From Methylovulum sp. (GTDB taxonomy: Bacteria; Pseudomonadota; Gammaproteobacteria; Methylococcales; Methylomonadaceae): a stretch of DNA of 64,000 nt. Below the pieces are notes generated by a model. The model made no database searches. It was not told the DNA's origin and saw nothing but the letters and a program-made list of their open reading frames with translations. A program made the position numbers and the translations under genes. Shown here one piece after another: positions 50,934-59,237 of the stretch (its first letter is position 1; each line of letters starts with the position of its first letter). Location: the NCBI RefSeq assembly GCF_028687615.1, contig NZ_JAQTZU010000002.1:124001-188000 (forward strand), in the 5' to 3' direction.

Positions 50934-51062
50934 CAGACGGTTAAAAAAGTGTTGGCATAGCCCTGGCTTTCAAACTGAACCGCTGCGATTTTTGTGGTTT
51001 ATTTTCTGATTGACCGAAATGCGCCTAAAATAACCATTCCGATCCATAGTGACCTACAGGCG

Positions 51063-51995
51063 ATGAAAGAGCAGTTGTTTACCTTCGAACAAATTCACAT
51101 TGAAGTTGCACGTAATGCTTCCGATGACTTCAACTTGTTTCACGACAAACACAAATGGCTGGAGATTACCCATAACCCGTTCAAAGGCCCGATTGTGTTG
51201 GGTTTCCAGTTAAATACACTGATCGAGTACCAGATGCGTATGTACCGCGAGGCACTCCATGAGGATGAAATCATCGCCGACAAGCAATTGCGTTACAGCA
51301 ATTATCAGATCATCTTCGTCAATGCCCTGCGCCCGCGCCAGGAAATGTCGTTGGAAATTAAAAAAACCCTGATCAACACCATTCCTGACCTGACCATATC
51401 CAACCGCGTCACGATTAAATCGCAAGGCAAAACCATCTTGCTTGGCTACAAAAAAGAAACCCAACATCCGCTGTTTTTGAACGGTACGGATTTAAGCGTG
51501 TTGCCGGATTTGAACACCCTGCCCGACAAATCCCCAGTGCCGGGCAGCGATTTCTTTTTAAAACGCAAATGGATGTATAACGGCAACGTCAAAAATTTCC
51601 TGTCCGGTTCGCTGGCGGAACAATCCGATTATTTTGATGAACTGGCCCATATCGCCCGGTATCCCGAAATGTTTCCGTGTAGCTTGACTTCCGGGGCCTT
51701 GTTGGACAAGGCCCAGCTTGAGAATCACGATTTCAAGGCCAATCCGATGGTGTACACCTCGCATGATATTTCGGTAGACCGGTTTTTGGTCAAGCAAATC
51801 AAAAATAACGATAAAGTGCATATTTTGGTCAGGCAATTGCCGGAATCAAAAAGCAATACCCTAAACCACACCAGCATTTTGCTGCGTACCTACGAATGTT
51901 ACGGCTTGCTCGAAAATCGGGAGATTCTGTTCAGGATCAAGCTGAATCTGGTGCCCTTGGAAGAAATTATCAAAAACTTGCGTTCAAAAACTTAG
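51063..51995 (+). CDS. MaoC-like hotdog-fold protein
   Basis: A 310-residue protein from the ATG at 51063; the frame is open further upstream without support. FEQIHIEVARNASDDFNLFHDKH...NPFKGPIVLGFQLNTLIEYQM resembles the active-site helix of MaoC/(R)-hydratases, where D-x-N-x-x-H is the catalytic signature; here it reads D-D-F-N-L-F-H. A second similar half follows (FKANPMVYTSHDISVDRFLVK), so a double hotdog is likely. The substrate is unknown; a fatty acyl-CoA or ACP derivative is an inference. No lipid genes adjoin it. Confidence 0.6.
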   Translation: MKEQLFTFEQIHIEVARNASDDFNLFHDKHKWLEITHNPFKGPIVLGFQLNTLIEYQMRMYREALHEDEIIADKQLRYSNYQIIFVNALRPRQEMSLEIKKTLINTIPDLTISNRVTIKSQGKTILLGYKKETQHPLFLNGTDLSVLPDLNTLPDKSPVPGSDFFLKRKWMYNGNVKNFLSGSLAEQSDYFDELAHIARYPEMFPCSLTSGALLDKAQLENHDFKANPMVYTSHDISVDRFLVKQIKNNDKVHILVRQLPESKSNTLNHTSILLRTYECYGLLENREILFRIKLNLVPLEEIIKNLRSKT

Positions 51996-52112
51996 TGGCG
52001 ATGACGTGGCGGTTTTGTCTGTCTGGTCATTTTTAAATACCCGCTTAACTTTTGCGTAATTCCGGCCATACCAAAACATGCCCCATCAATTAACAATTAA
52101 AAAGCTTAGGTT

Positions 52113-52173
52113 ATGGTAAAAACAACTTCCGCCAACCGTTCCCACGCCCTGCGTACCCGCAGGGTAAAAATGG
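52113..52173. repeat. Dispersed repeat, second copy (see 44149-44262)
   Basis: TTATGGTAAAAACAACTTCC and TTCCCACGCCCTGCGTACCC match copy 1 with a few substitutions and without its inner insert. Confidence 0.7.
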
Positions 52174-52250
52174 GAACGATAAAACCAGCTCAATCAAGCT
52201 ATTGCAATTATTCCTACGTCAAACATTACTAGCCCATAAACACAGAAATT

Positions 52251-53846
52251 ATGAATACTTTAGAACTTTGGCAACGCTATCTGGATTGGCTTTATTTTAA
52301 TGAAGACTTAGGGCTGTATCTGGATGTTAGCCGGATGCGCTTCGATGATGAATGGGTGGCGGCACTAGAGCCGAAATTCGCCCAGGCATTTAAAGATATG
52401 GACGCTTTGGAGCAAGGCGCCATCGCTAATCCTGATGAAAACCGGATGGTCGGTCATTATTGGTTGCGTGACCCTGATTTGGCCCCGGCGGAGCTGAAAA
52501 ATGAGATTGTCGAAAATCTGGATAAAATTGAAGCTTTTGTCGGGAAAATACACAAGGGCGGCATCCGTCCGCCCCGTGCACCCAAATTTACCGATGTGCT
52601 GTCGGTTGGCATCGGCGGTTCGGCGCTGGGGCCGCAATTTGTCGATGAAGCATTGGCTAGTGATTTTCCACCGCTGGCTATCCATTTTATCGACAATACC
52701 GATCCTGCGGGCATTGACCGCATCCTCAACCGGCTAAAAGACCGCTTAAGCAGCACCTTGGTCATCGTCACCAGCAAATCCGGCGGTACGCCTGAAACCC
52801 GTAATGGCATGATGGAAGTGAAACATGCCTATGAACAACAAGGTTTGGATTTCGCCGCCCATGCCGTCGCCGTCACCATGTTAGGCAGCAAAATGGATGA
52901 GCTGGAGCGCAATGAAGGCTGGCTCGCGGAATTTCCTATGTTCGATTGGGTGGGCGGGCGCACGTCGGAAATGTCATCGGTGGGCTTGTTGTCAGCATCT
53001 TTGCTGGGGATTGATGTCCACGCGATGTTGGCGGGTGCAAAAACTATGGACTTGGCAACCCGTACCCCCGAAATCAAGCGCAATCCCGCCGCCTTGCTGG
53101 CACTGTCCTGGTACCATGCGGGCAATGGCAAAGGTGAGAAAGACATGGTGGTTATCCCTTACAAAGATAGCTTGCTGTTGTTCTCTCGTTATTTGCAACA
53201 ATTGGTGATGGAATCCCTGGGCAAAGAAAAAGACCTGGACGGCAACACGGTGCATCAAGGCATTGCGGTTTATGGCAACAAGGGCTCTACCGATCAACAC
53301 GCGTTTGTACAACAGCTACGCGAAGGGATTGCCAACTTCTTTGCCATTTTTGTGGAAGTGTTGGAGGATAGGAATGGGGCTTCAATTGAAATTGAACCAG
53401 ACGTGACTTCTGGTGATTTTCTCTTCGGTTTTTTACAAGGTACGCGGCAAGCACTTTACGAAAATCACCGCGATTCAATCACCGTGACGATTGCTAAAGT
53501 GACCCCTAGGACGGTCGGTGCGCTGATCGCTTTGTTTGAGCGGGCCGTCGGTATCTATGCCACGTTGGTGAACGTCAACGCCTATCATCAACCTGGCGTG
53601 GAAGCCGGCAAAAAAGCCGCCGGGACCTTATTGGGCTTGCAACGGAAAATTCTGGCGGTTTTAAAATCAACCAACCAGCCACTGGAACTTGCGGAACTGG
53701 CAGAAAAAGTGGGGGCAAGTGATCAGGTCGAGCAAGTTTACAAAATCGTCCGGCATCTGGCTGCCAATCAGCGGGGCGTTGTTTTGCTTGGCGATCATGG
53801 CAAACCAGACCAGCTTGGCGTGAGTTACAAGTCTCTTGTCAACTAG
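52251..53846 (+). CDS. pgi: Glucose-6-phosphate isomerase
   Basis: A 531-residue sugar isomerase. [20 protein letters not shown] and [15 protein letters not shown] bind the phosphate; [36 protein letters not shown] contains the catalytic His/Gln region, and [20 protein letters not shown] the C-terminal Lys. The C-terminal extension of about 70 residues ([34 protein letters not shown]) looks like a small helical domain of the kind seen in cyanobacterial-type Pgi. It links glucose 6-phosphate and fructose 6-phosphate for glycogen metabolism and the ribulose monophosphate cycle. Confidence 0.95.
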   Translation: MNTLELWQRYLDWLYFNEDLGLYLDVSRMRFDDEWVAALEPKFAQAFKDMDALEQGAIANPDENRMVGHYWLRDPDLAPAELKNEIVENLDKIEAFVGKIHKGGIRPPRAPKFTDVLSVGIGGSALGPQFVDEALASDFPPLAIHFIDNTDPAGIDRILNRLKDRLSSTLVIVTSKSGGTPETRNGMMEVKHAYEQQGLDFAAHAVAVTMLGSKMDELERNEGWLAEFPMFDWVGGRTSEMSSVGLLSASLLGIDVHAMLAGAKTMDLATRTPEIKRNPAALLALSWYHAGNGKGEKDMVVIPYKDSLLLFSRYLQQLVMESLGKEKDLDGNTVHQGIAVYGNKGSTDQHAFVQQLREGIANFFAIFVEVLEDRNGASIEIEPDVTSGDFLFGFLQGTRQALYENHRDSITVTIAKVTPRTVGALIALFERAVGIYATLVNVNAYHQPGVEAGKKAAGTLLGLQRKILAVLKSTNQPLELAELAEKVGASDQVEQVYKIVRHLAANQRGVVLLGDHGKPDQLGVSYKSLVN

Positions 53847-53953
53847 AAAAATAAAATAATTTTATTAAATCAATTGGTTGTTTAGTTTTCTGGAGATTTG
53901 CAGATTCTTAACAGCATAAAGCGGCTTACCTGAGGGTACAGCCGCCATTAAAA

Positions 53954-54343
53954 TTAATGGGTAGAAGCATAAAGCTGTTGGATTTCTTTATACCGGTTAA
54001 CTGCATCGGCTAAAGCCGTTTTAGCTGTTTCCACGTCGTTTTTTTGCAGTGCCGAACGAACTTGCTTCAACACGTTGCTGGCTTGATTACGTTTTACATC
54101 CAGCACGTTATTGGCAATGTCTTTTTGTAACTGCCGGGCTTCGTTGACCAAGTCGATCAAGGTGTCGTTATTGCTGCCGTTGTTCAGCGCGGCTTGGGCT
54201 TCTTCCACTTTAGCCAAGGTATTGGTGATCGCCGCTTTCACATCTCCATACGATGGATTGGCGACGGCAAACGCATTGGCCGAAATGGCTGCCAAAGCGA
54301 CCGCCATAACAAAAGAAACTAGGATTTTTTTGAATGTGTTCAT
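53954..54343 (-). CDS. Small periplasmic helical protein
   Basis: A 129-residue protein from the ATG at 54341-54343 with a clear signal peptide (KILVSFVMAVALAAISANAFA). The mature part is a run of amphipathic helices (YGDVKAAITNTLAKVEEAQAALNN, NEARQLQKDIANNVLDVKR, LKQVRSALQKNDVETAKTAL). No family recognised. It is divergent from a MarR-type regulator with shared inverted repeats in between, so it is probably the main target of that regulator. Confidence 0.75.
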   Translation of the reverse strand: MNTFKKILVSFVMAVALAAISANAFAVANPSYGDVKAAITNTLAKVEEAQAALNNGSNNDTLIDLVNEARQLQKDIANNVLDVKRNQASNVLKQVRSALQKNDVETAKTALADAVNRYKEIQQLYASTH

Positions 54344-54459
54344 GGCATAAACCTCACGGTAGATAAATAAAATGGGGATACCTAACAACTAACTAAATGC
54401 TGTTTAGCTAAGGGCTAGTTAAGTTAAATTACTAGGATGGATAAATTCTAGCATATTTA

Positions 54460-54495
54460 GTTCTAATTAAAACCAATTTTGTTTTAATCAGAACT
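54460..54495. promoter_or_regulatory. Probable MarR operator (inverted repeat)
   Basis: AGTTCTAATTAAAAC caattt GTTTTAATCAGAACT: 15-bp arms with one mismatch. It sits about 120 bases upstream of the periplasmic protein gene. A related half-site, GTCCTAATTAAAACTA (54704-54719), lies 15 bases before the marR start. Repeated words in a divergent regulator/target region suggest autoregulation and control of both genes. Confidence 0.68.
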
Positions 54496-54733
54496 ATTTT
54501 TTATTTCCTAGTTTTTTGCTTGGTATTTCTTATCCGCAGAAATTCAGAAAATAGCTATTTATAGTTATTTATTTATTCCATCCGCTAGCTTTTCCAAGCC
54601 CTGAACTCAGGTCGGCGATAACTCAACCTCCGCAAGCCGTTCGGAACCAACATGGTATTTAGCATTTTTAATAGCTAGGCATGGAAAATAACGGCATTAT
54701 TTTGTCCTAATTAAAACTATTAATGTTAACAAA

Positions 54734-55204
54734 ATGACCACTCCCACCACATTTCCGACCGTGTTACGTGAGTTGCTGAGGACGCATCAGGCCTTTTTGG
54801 CCTATGCCGCCAGCCATGTGCATAAACTTGACCTGACTTTGCCGCAATTTGACATTATCATCACCCTGGGCAATACACCCGGCCTGCCTTATAAAAAGCT
54901 GGGCGAAAAAACCTTGATTACCAAAGGCACTTTGACCGGCGTAATTAGCCGCCTGGAAGATAAGGGACTGGTGCAACGGGTGGCTTCAGAAACTGATGGC
55001 CGCAGCCAGATTATCCGCTTGACCGAGGTAGGCAAGACCTTGTTTGAAAGCAGTTTTCCAGAGCATTTGTCATTTATTGGTCGGTTATTTTCAGATTATG
55101 CGCCGGAAGAAGTTGATGCCCTTGAAGCGGCATTGAAGCGATTGCATGAAGCCGTGGTGACAATGCGCAAGAATGGTGGCGAATCCTATGCGGATGAAGA
55201 ATGA
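54734..55204 (+). CDS. MarR-family transcriptional regulator
   Basis: A 156-residue winged-helix protein. LPQFDIIITLGNTPGLPYKKLGEKTLITKGTLTGVISRLEDKGLVQRVASETDGRSQIIRLTEVGK contains the MarR recognition helix and the D.R wing. MarR proteins usually repress neighbouring genes and release DNA on binding an aromatic ligand or on oxidation; no Cys sensor is present in the N-terminal region. Divergent from the periplasmic protein gene. Confidence 0.92.
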   Translation: MTTPTTFPTVLRELLRTHQAFLAYAASHVHKLDLTLPQFDIIITLGNTPGLPYKKLGEKTLITKGTLTGVISRLEDKGLVQRVASETDGRSQIIRLTEVGKTLFESSFPEHLSFIGRLFSDYAPEEVDALEAALKRLHEAVVTMRKNGGESYADEE

Positions 55205-55249
55205 GCTATCGCCCTGAAATCGGACAAGCCATCAATAAATCCTAAATCA

Positions 55250-56033
55250 AACTAGCGCCCCGTGTGGCTGCCACGCACGAAACCGATGTGGGATACGACC
55301 TGCAATCCAGCCTGATCGTCAGCGACCGGACGGGGTTGCCGTTGGCACCGGTGGCGCAACGGCTGGTCAGCGCCGACGGGAGCTACGCCACCTGCGGTGA
55401 TACGGCATCCTCTTCGCCCGCCAGACCCCATCTGGAGGAAGCGGGCGATTGCATCCGGCATTTGGACGCGCAAGGTTTCCCCAAGCCCAGAGTAGCATCT
55501 GATTGACCGCGAAGGCGGTTCGGTCGGCCATATCCGCCGTTGGGGTGCGGTGGGCGGCCTCTGGGTGGTACGGGCGAATGACAACCCCACGGTGGACTGC
55601 GCGGGCAAGCCTATGGCCTGCAAAGCGGTGGCGTAAAAACTGGCCTTCAGCAAGGCCCGGCAAGCCAGCTATCCAGGCAACTGCCCTGTCCATAGACCCC
55701 CCTTGTAGGGCGTTGCCCTAGCTCCTGCATCCATACAAGTCGATGGCAAGACCTATTGGCCGTGGATGGCGGAAACGGGGCCTTGAGCCGTCCTGCCAAA
55801 CCCAGCCACTTGTGCCCTGTGGGTACACTAGCCCGGAAGCCGCCGAACTGCGGACATTCCTCATCAAACTCAGTGGTAGGCAAATGCGCCATAAACTGGA
55901 ATTCACCAATCCCGCATTGTTGGCGGGTTTATGGGTTTTCCTGTCCATGTCCAAAATCATGGATGCCTACTTCCAAGTGGAGCTGGAGGCTTTAAAGGCA
56001 ACCGCACAGCAATTTTTGGGGGATGTTGTGTAG
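55250..56033 (+). pseudogene. Decayed IS4-family transposase
   Basis: Pieces in different plus-strand frames line up as one IS4-type transposase: ETDVGYDLQSSLIVSDRTGL and LAPVAQRLVSADGSYATCGD, then LIDREGGSVGHIRRWGAVGGLWVVRAND-like text, and at the end KLSGRQMRHKLEFTNPALLA, GLWVFLSMSKIMDAYF and TAQQFLGDVV before the TAG at 56031. Several frameshifts and a missing middle show that it is dead. No inverted terminal repeats were identified. Confidence 0.78.
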
Positions 56034-56195
56034 ATACTTATGCACAATGGGGGGCACAAGCGCCGGAAACGCCCGTCCTTCGCTACGCTTTGGACGATTT
56101 TATTCCGGCCTATGTATTAATGTAGGTTAAAACCGCTGTAATAGTGACATCCGTTTGCTATCTCGCCACAGTTCACTATAATGTGCGGCTTGCTT

Positions 56196-56372
56196 TCAGG
56201 TTCCAGTGGATAACTATCCACTGGTTAAACGGGAAGTCGGTGAGGTTTTCCAAATCCGACGCTGCCCCCGCAACGGTGATTCAGTAAAGGCTAGTCAAAA
56301 TACCACTGTGCTTCGCATGGGAAGGTGACCAGCCAGGCCCACAACGCCACTGATAAGCCCGGAGACCGGCCT
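56196..56372 (+). promoter_or_regulatory. Cobalamin (adenosylcobalamin-type) riboswitch
   Basis: The leader contains the conserved blocks of the B12 riboswitch in order: GGTTCCAGTGGATAACTATCCACTGG, GGGAAGTCGGTGAGG, the B12 box region TCCGACGCTGCCCCCGCAAC, and AAGCCCGGAGACCGGCC at the end. A hairpin (AAGCACTTCGG...) and a run toward the start at 56505 would form the expression platform. Cobalamin binding should lower expression of btuB and the downstream btuM. Confidence 0.96.
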
Positions 56373-56504
56373 AAAAGCACTTCGGCACAGCGGCGGGCTG
56401 TCTGCGAAATAAGGCTTTATCGTCTTTGCGACGTGGGTCTTGTTTGTGGTCGTTTTCGCGCTGTGATTTTATCTTCACGATGCGCGGGCGGCGCAGAGGA
56501 CATC

Positions 56505-58349
56505 ATGCAAAAAATTATAGCCAATTCCGTTTTACTTCTTATCCCTATCTCTTCCCTTCAGGCGGCACAGCCCGTTAATTTACCTGGGGTTATTGTCACG
56601 GCAACCCGGACCGAAACCCTCCAAAACGAGCTGGCGGCTGGCGCGACGGTTTACACCCGTCAAGACATTGACCGTTTGCAAGTCAAAACCTTACCCGATT
56701 TGTTTAAAGGCACGCTCGGCCTTGATATTGCCCAGAGCGGCGGTTACGGCCAACCTACGGATTTATTTTTGCGCGGCACCAATCCAGGCCATGTGCTGGT
56801 GTTGATTGACGGTATAAAGGTCGGTTCGGCAACGGTTGGCACAACGCCTTACGAATTGCTTCCGATGGACCAAATCGAGCGCGTGGAAATTATCCGCGGG
56901 CCACAATCGAGTTTGTACGGTTCGGAGGCCATAGGCGGGGTTATCCAGATTTTTACCCGTAAAGGCAGCCATGATGACGAAAAGCCGCAGGTCTCGCTGC
57001 AAGCGGGCGGTGGTTCTTATGATACGGCGCATACCGCCGGGACGGTGAGCGGCAAACTGGGGGCAAACTGGTATAACTTGGGGGTGTCACACATTGATTC
57101 ACAAGGTTTCAATGCCAAACGCAATAGCGACCCTGACCGTGACGGTTATGAAAATACCGGTGTGAATGCGCGTGTCGGGCATCGGTTTGCCAATGATGCG
57201 GAAATCGAGGCGTTTTTTATGCGCTCACAAGGCACGAACGACTATGATTCCAGCTTTGGCGGCAACAATTCGGCGTTCGTCAATCAAGTATTCGGGCTTA
57301 CGGGTAAGATGGATGTGCTGGAAAGCTGGCATACCCTATTGCGCTTAGGGCGGAGCAACGATGATTTGGACACTTTTTTCCCGGATGGCAGTTTTGAAAG
57401 CCGCTATAACACCACCCGCTGGAATGCCAGTTGGCTGAACCAAGTCCAGTTAAGCGACGCCCATCAATTGACACTCGGTGCGGATTACCGTTTCGATGAA
57501 GTCGAAAGCGGCGATTTGGACACCTTTAGCCCCGGTTTTAACACCTATAGCCAACGCTCACGTTATGATGCGGGTTTGTTCACCGAATTGCACAGCCGTT
57601 TGCTAGACCATCATTTTCTTAACGCGTCGGTGCGCGGCGATAAAAATGAAGCGTTTGGGGATTATGTGACGGGTAATGTCGGCTGGCGTTATAACTCGGC
57701 TTTCGGTATCAGCCCTTTTGCCAGTTTTGGTAACGCGTTCAAAGCCCCCACATTCAATGAACTGTATTGGCCTGACACGGGTTTTGGTGGTGGCAATCCC
57801 CATTTAAAACCGGAAGAATCACAATCTGTTGAAGTGGGCTTGGCGGGGGATCATGGCAAATTCCAATGGGAATTGCGGGCCTATCATACCGATGTTGAGC
57901 AGTTGATTTCCGGCTGGCCTCCGGTCAATGTCAATAAAGCGCGTATTGAAGGCATCGAAGCGCAGATCAGCACGGACTTGTTCGGCTGGCACCACAAATT
58001 GAACCTTAATTTGCTGGACCCGGTTGATGTGGCGACGGGTTTGCGCTTGCAACGGCGTAGCGATAAGTCATTATCTTTTGATGTGTCGCGTTCTTTTGGC
58101 GAGTTTGATGTGGGTGGTTATGTGCTGGCACAAGGCGACCGCCCTGATCTTGACTTTAGCACTTTCCCGGTTTCCCGCGTCAATCTGCCCGGCTTCGTCA
58201 CGGTGGATTTGCGCACGGCCTGGCATATCAATAAAAACTGGATGCTCAGTGGCAAGTTGAACAATTTGCTGGATGAGAAATACCAAACGGCGTATGGCTA
58301 TAACACGCCCGATAGAAACTTTTTTGTGTCTGTGCATTATAACCATTAA
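56505..58349 (+). CDS. btuB: TonB-dependent vitamin B12 receptor BtuB
   Basis: A 614-residue outer membrane receptor from the ATG at 56505 (AGAGGACATC upstream). A signal peptide ends in LQA; the TonB box/plug opens with VIVTATRTETLQNELAAGATVYTRQDIDRL, plug motifs LFLRGTNPGHVLVLIDGIKVG and VEIIRGPQSSLYGSEAIGGVIQIFTR follow, and the 22-stranded barrel ends in FFVSVHYNH, with an aromatic near the C-terminus. The calcium-like loop SDPDRDGYENTGVN resembles BtuB. The riboswitch directly upstream makes the substrate assignment strong. Confidence 0.95.
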   Translation: MQKIIANSVLLLIPISSLQAAQPVNLPGVIVTATRTETLQNELAAGATVYTRQDIDRLQVKTLPDLFKGTLGLDIAQSGGYGQPTDLFLRGTNPGHVLVLIDGIKVGSATVGTTPYELLPMDQIERVEIIRGPQSSLYGSEAIGGVIQIFTRKGSHDDEKPQVSLQAGGGSYDTAHTAGTVSGKLGANWYNLGVSHIDSQGFNAKRNSDPDRDGYENTGVNARVGHRFANDAEIEAFFMRSQGTNDYDSSFGGNNSAFVNQVFGLTGKMDVLESWHTLLRLGRSNDDLDTFFPDGSFESRYNTTRWNASWLNQVQLSDAHQLTLGADYRFDEVESGDLDTFSPGFNTYSQRSRYDAGLFTELHSRLLDHHFLNASVRGDKNEAFGDYVTGNVGWRYNSAFGISPFASFGNAFKAPTFNELYWPDTGFGGGNPHLKPEESQSVEVGLAGDHGKFQWELRAYHTDVEQLISGWPPVNVNKARIEGIEAQISTDLFGWHHKLNLNLLDPVDVATGLRLQRRSDKSLSFDVSRSFGEFDVGGYVLAQGDRPDLDFSTFPVSRVNLPGFVTVDLRTAWHINKNWMLSGKLNNLLDEKYQTAYGYNTPDRNFFVSVHYNH

Positions 58350-58430
58350 GCTACACGGTATTGGCGTTGCCCCTTGCGGAACCCTTGAGGGGCGATGCGA
58401 TACCACTTTATTCAATTTAGGAGAAACACG

Positions 58431-58994
58431 ATGAAATTAACGTTGAACACTGCCATCCTGCCATTGCTCATGCTGATGGCGGTCACTCGGGTGCATCATT
58501 TCGGCTCGGCCTGGTCATTGCCCGACGCCTCGTTGGCGGTATTTTTTCTGGCGGGTTTGTACGTCGGCAACCGTGCCTGGTTGGCAGGGTTGTTGGTGGC
58601 GGCGGGCTTGCTGGATTATCTGGCGATCAACCAATTTAACGTCAGCGACTGGTGCATGTCGCCCGCTTATGTTTTTTTGATCCCGACTTATGGCGTGATG
58701 TGGTTGGCGGGGCGTTACTGCGCGAAAGTTGCCGCGACTGGCAAACGGCAACTGGCGGTTTTTGTGGCTTTGGCGGGATTGGCGGCAACGGCGGCGTTTG
58801 TTATATCGAACGGCAGTTTCTTTTTGTTTTCAGGCCGATATGCAGATTTGTCCGTGCTGGATTATAGTTTGGCGGTTGCCAGCTATTTTCCGGCTTATTG
58901 GGCGGCTGCGGTGGTTTATGCGTTGGCGGGTTTGGCTGTGGTCAAGGCCGGTGGGGTTTTGATGCAGATTTCAGACCAGCATAAAATGGTTTGA
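58431..58994 (+). CDS. btuM: Vitamin B12 transporter S component BtuM (ECF type, group III)
   Basis: A 187-residue six-helix membrane protein from the ATG at 58431 (TTAGGAG upstream). RVHHFGSAWSLPDASLAVFFLAGLYV and NVSDWCMSPAYVFLIPTYGVMW match the BtuM family from Thiobacillus denitrificans, where the Cys (here C75) binds cobalt and supports decyanation (family knowledge). BtuM proteins are solitary ECF S components lacking a dedicated ATPase. Gene order riboswitch-btuB-btuM makes a compact outer and inner membrane uptake route for B12. Confidence 0.86.
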   Translation: MKLTLNTAILPLLMLMAVTRVHHFGSAWSLPDASLAVFFLAGLYVGNRAWLAGLLVAAGLLDYLAINQFNVSDWCMSPAYVFLIPTYGVMWLAGRYCAKVAATGKRQLAVFVALAGLAATAAFVISNGSFFLFSGRYADLSVLDYSLAVASYFPAYWAAAVVYALAGLAVVKAGGVLMQISDQHKMV

Positions 58995-59065
58995 TAGTGG
59001 TTGTGATTTAACTGTTGCGGAGTACAAACCTAGCACTCAGTCATTTTTATTTTGACGGGTATTTG

Positions 59066-59185
59066 CGTAGGCCGGAATAAGCCAGTTCGAGCGATAGCAA
59101 GCGCTGGTGTTTCCGGCAAACATCCTTTCCATTGCCGGAAACACCCACCCTGCGCTACGCACGGGCGGCCTTATTCCGGCCTACG
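59066..59185. repeat. Long nested palindrome
   Basis: CGTAGGCCGGAATAAGCC ... GGCCTTATTCCGGCCTACG as outer arms, with an inner pair GGTGTTTCCGGCAA / TTGCCGGAAACACC. Related words (CGCCGGAAACGCCCGTCC, TATTCCGGCCTATG) occur at 56063-56116 next to the IS4 remnant. The fragment ACTGTTGCGGAGTACAAACC at 59009 matches the region before the 26-bp palindrome at 10.28 kb. Confidence 0.75.
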
Positions 59186-59237
59186 TCAACTTGGCAGTTT
59201 TTGCAAACCAGCAAAAACCTACCAGGTCTACGTCGGG

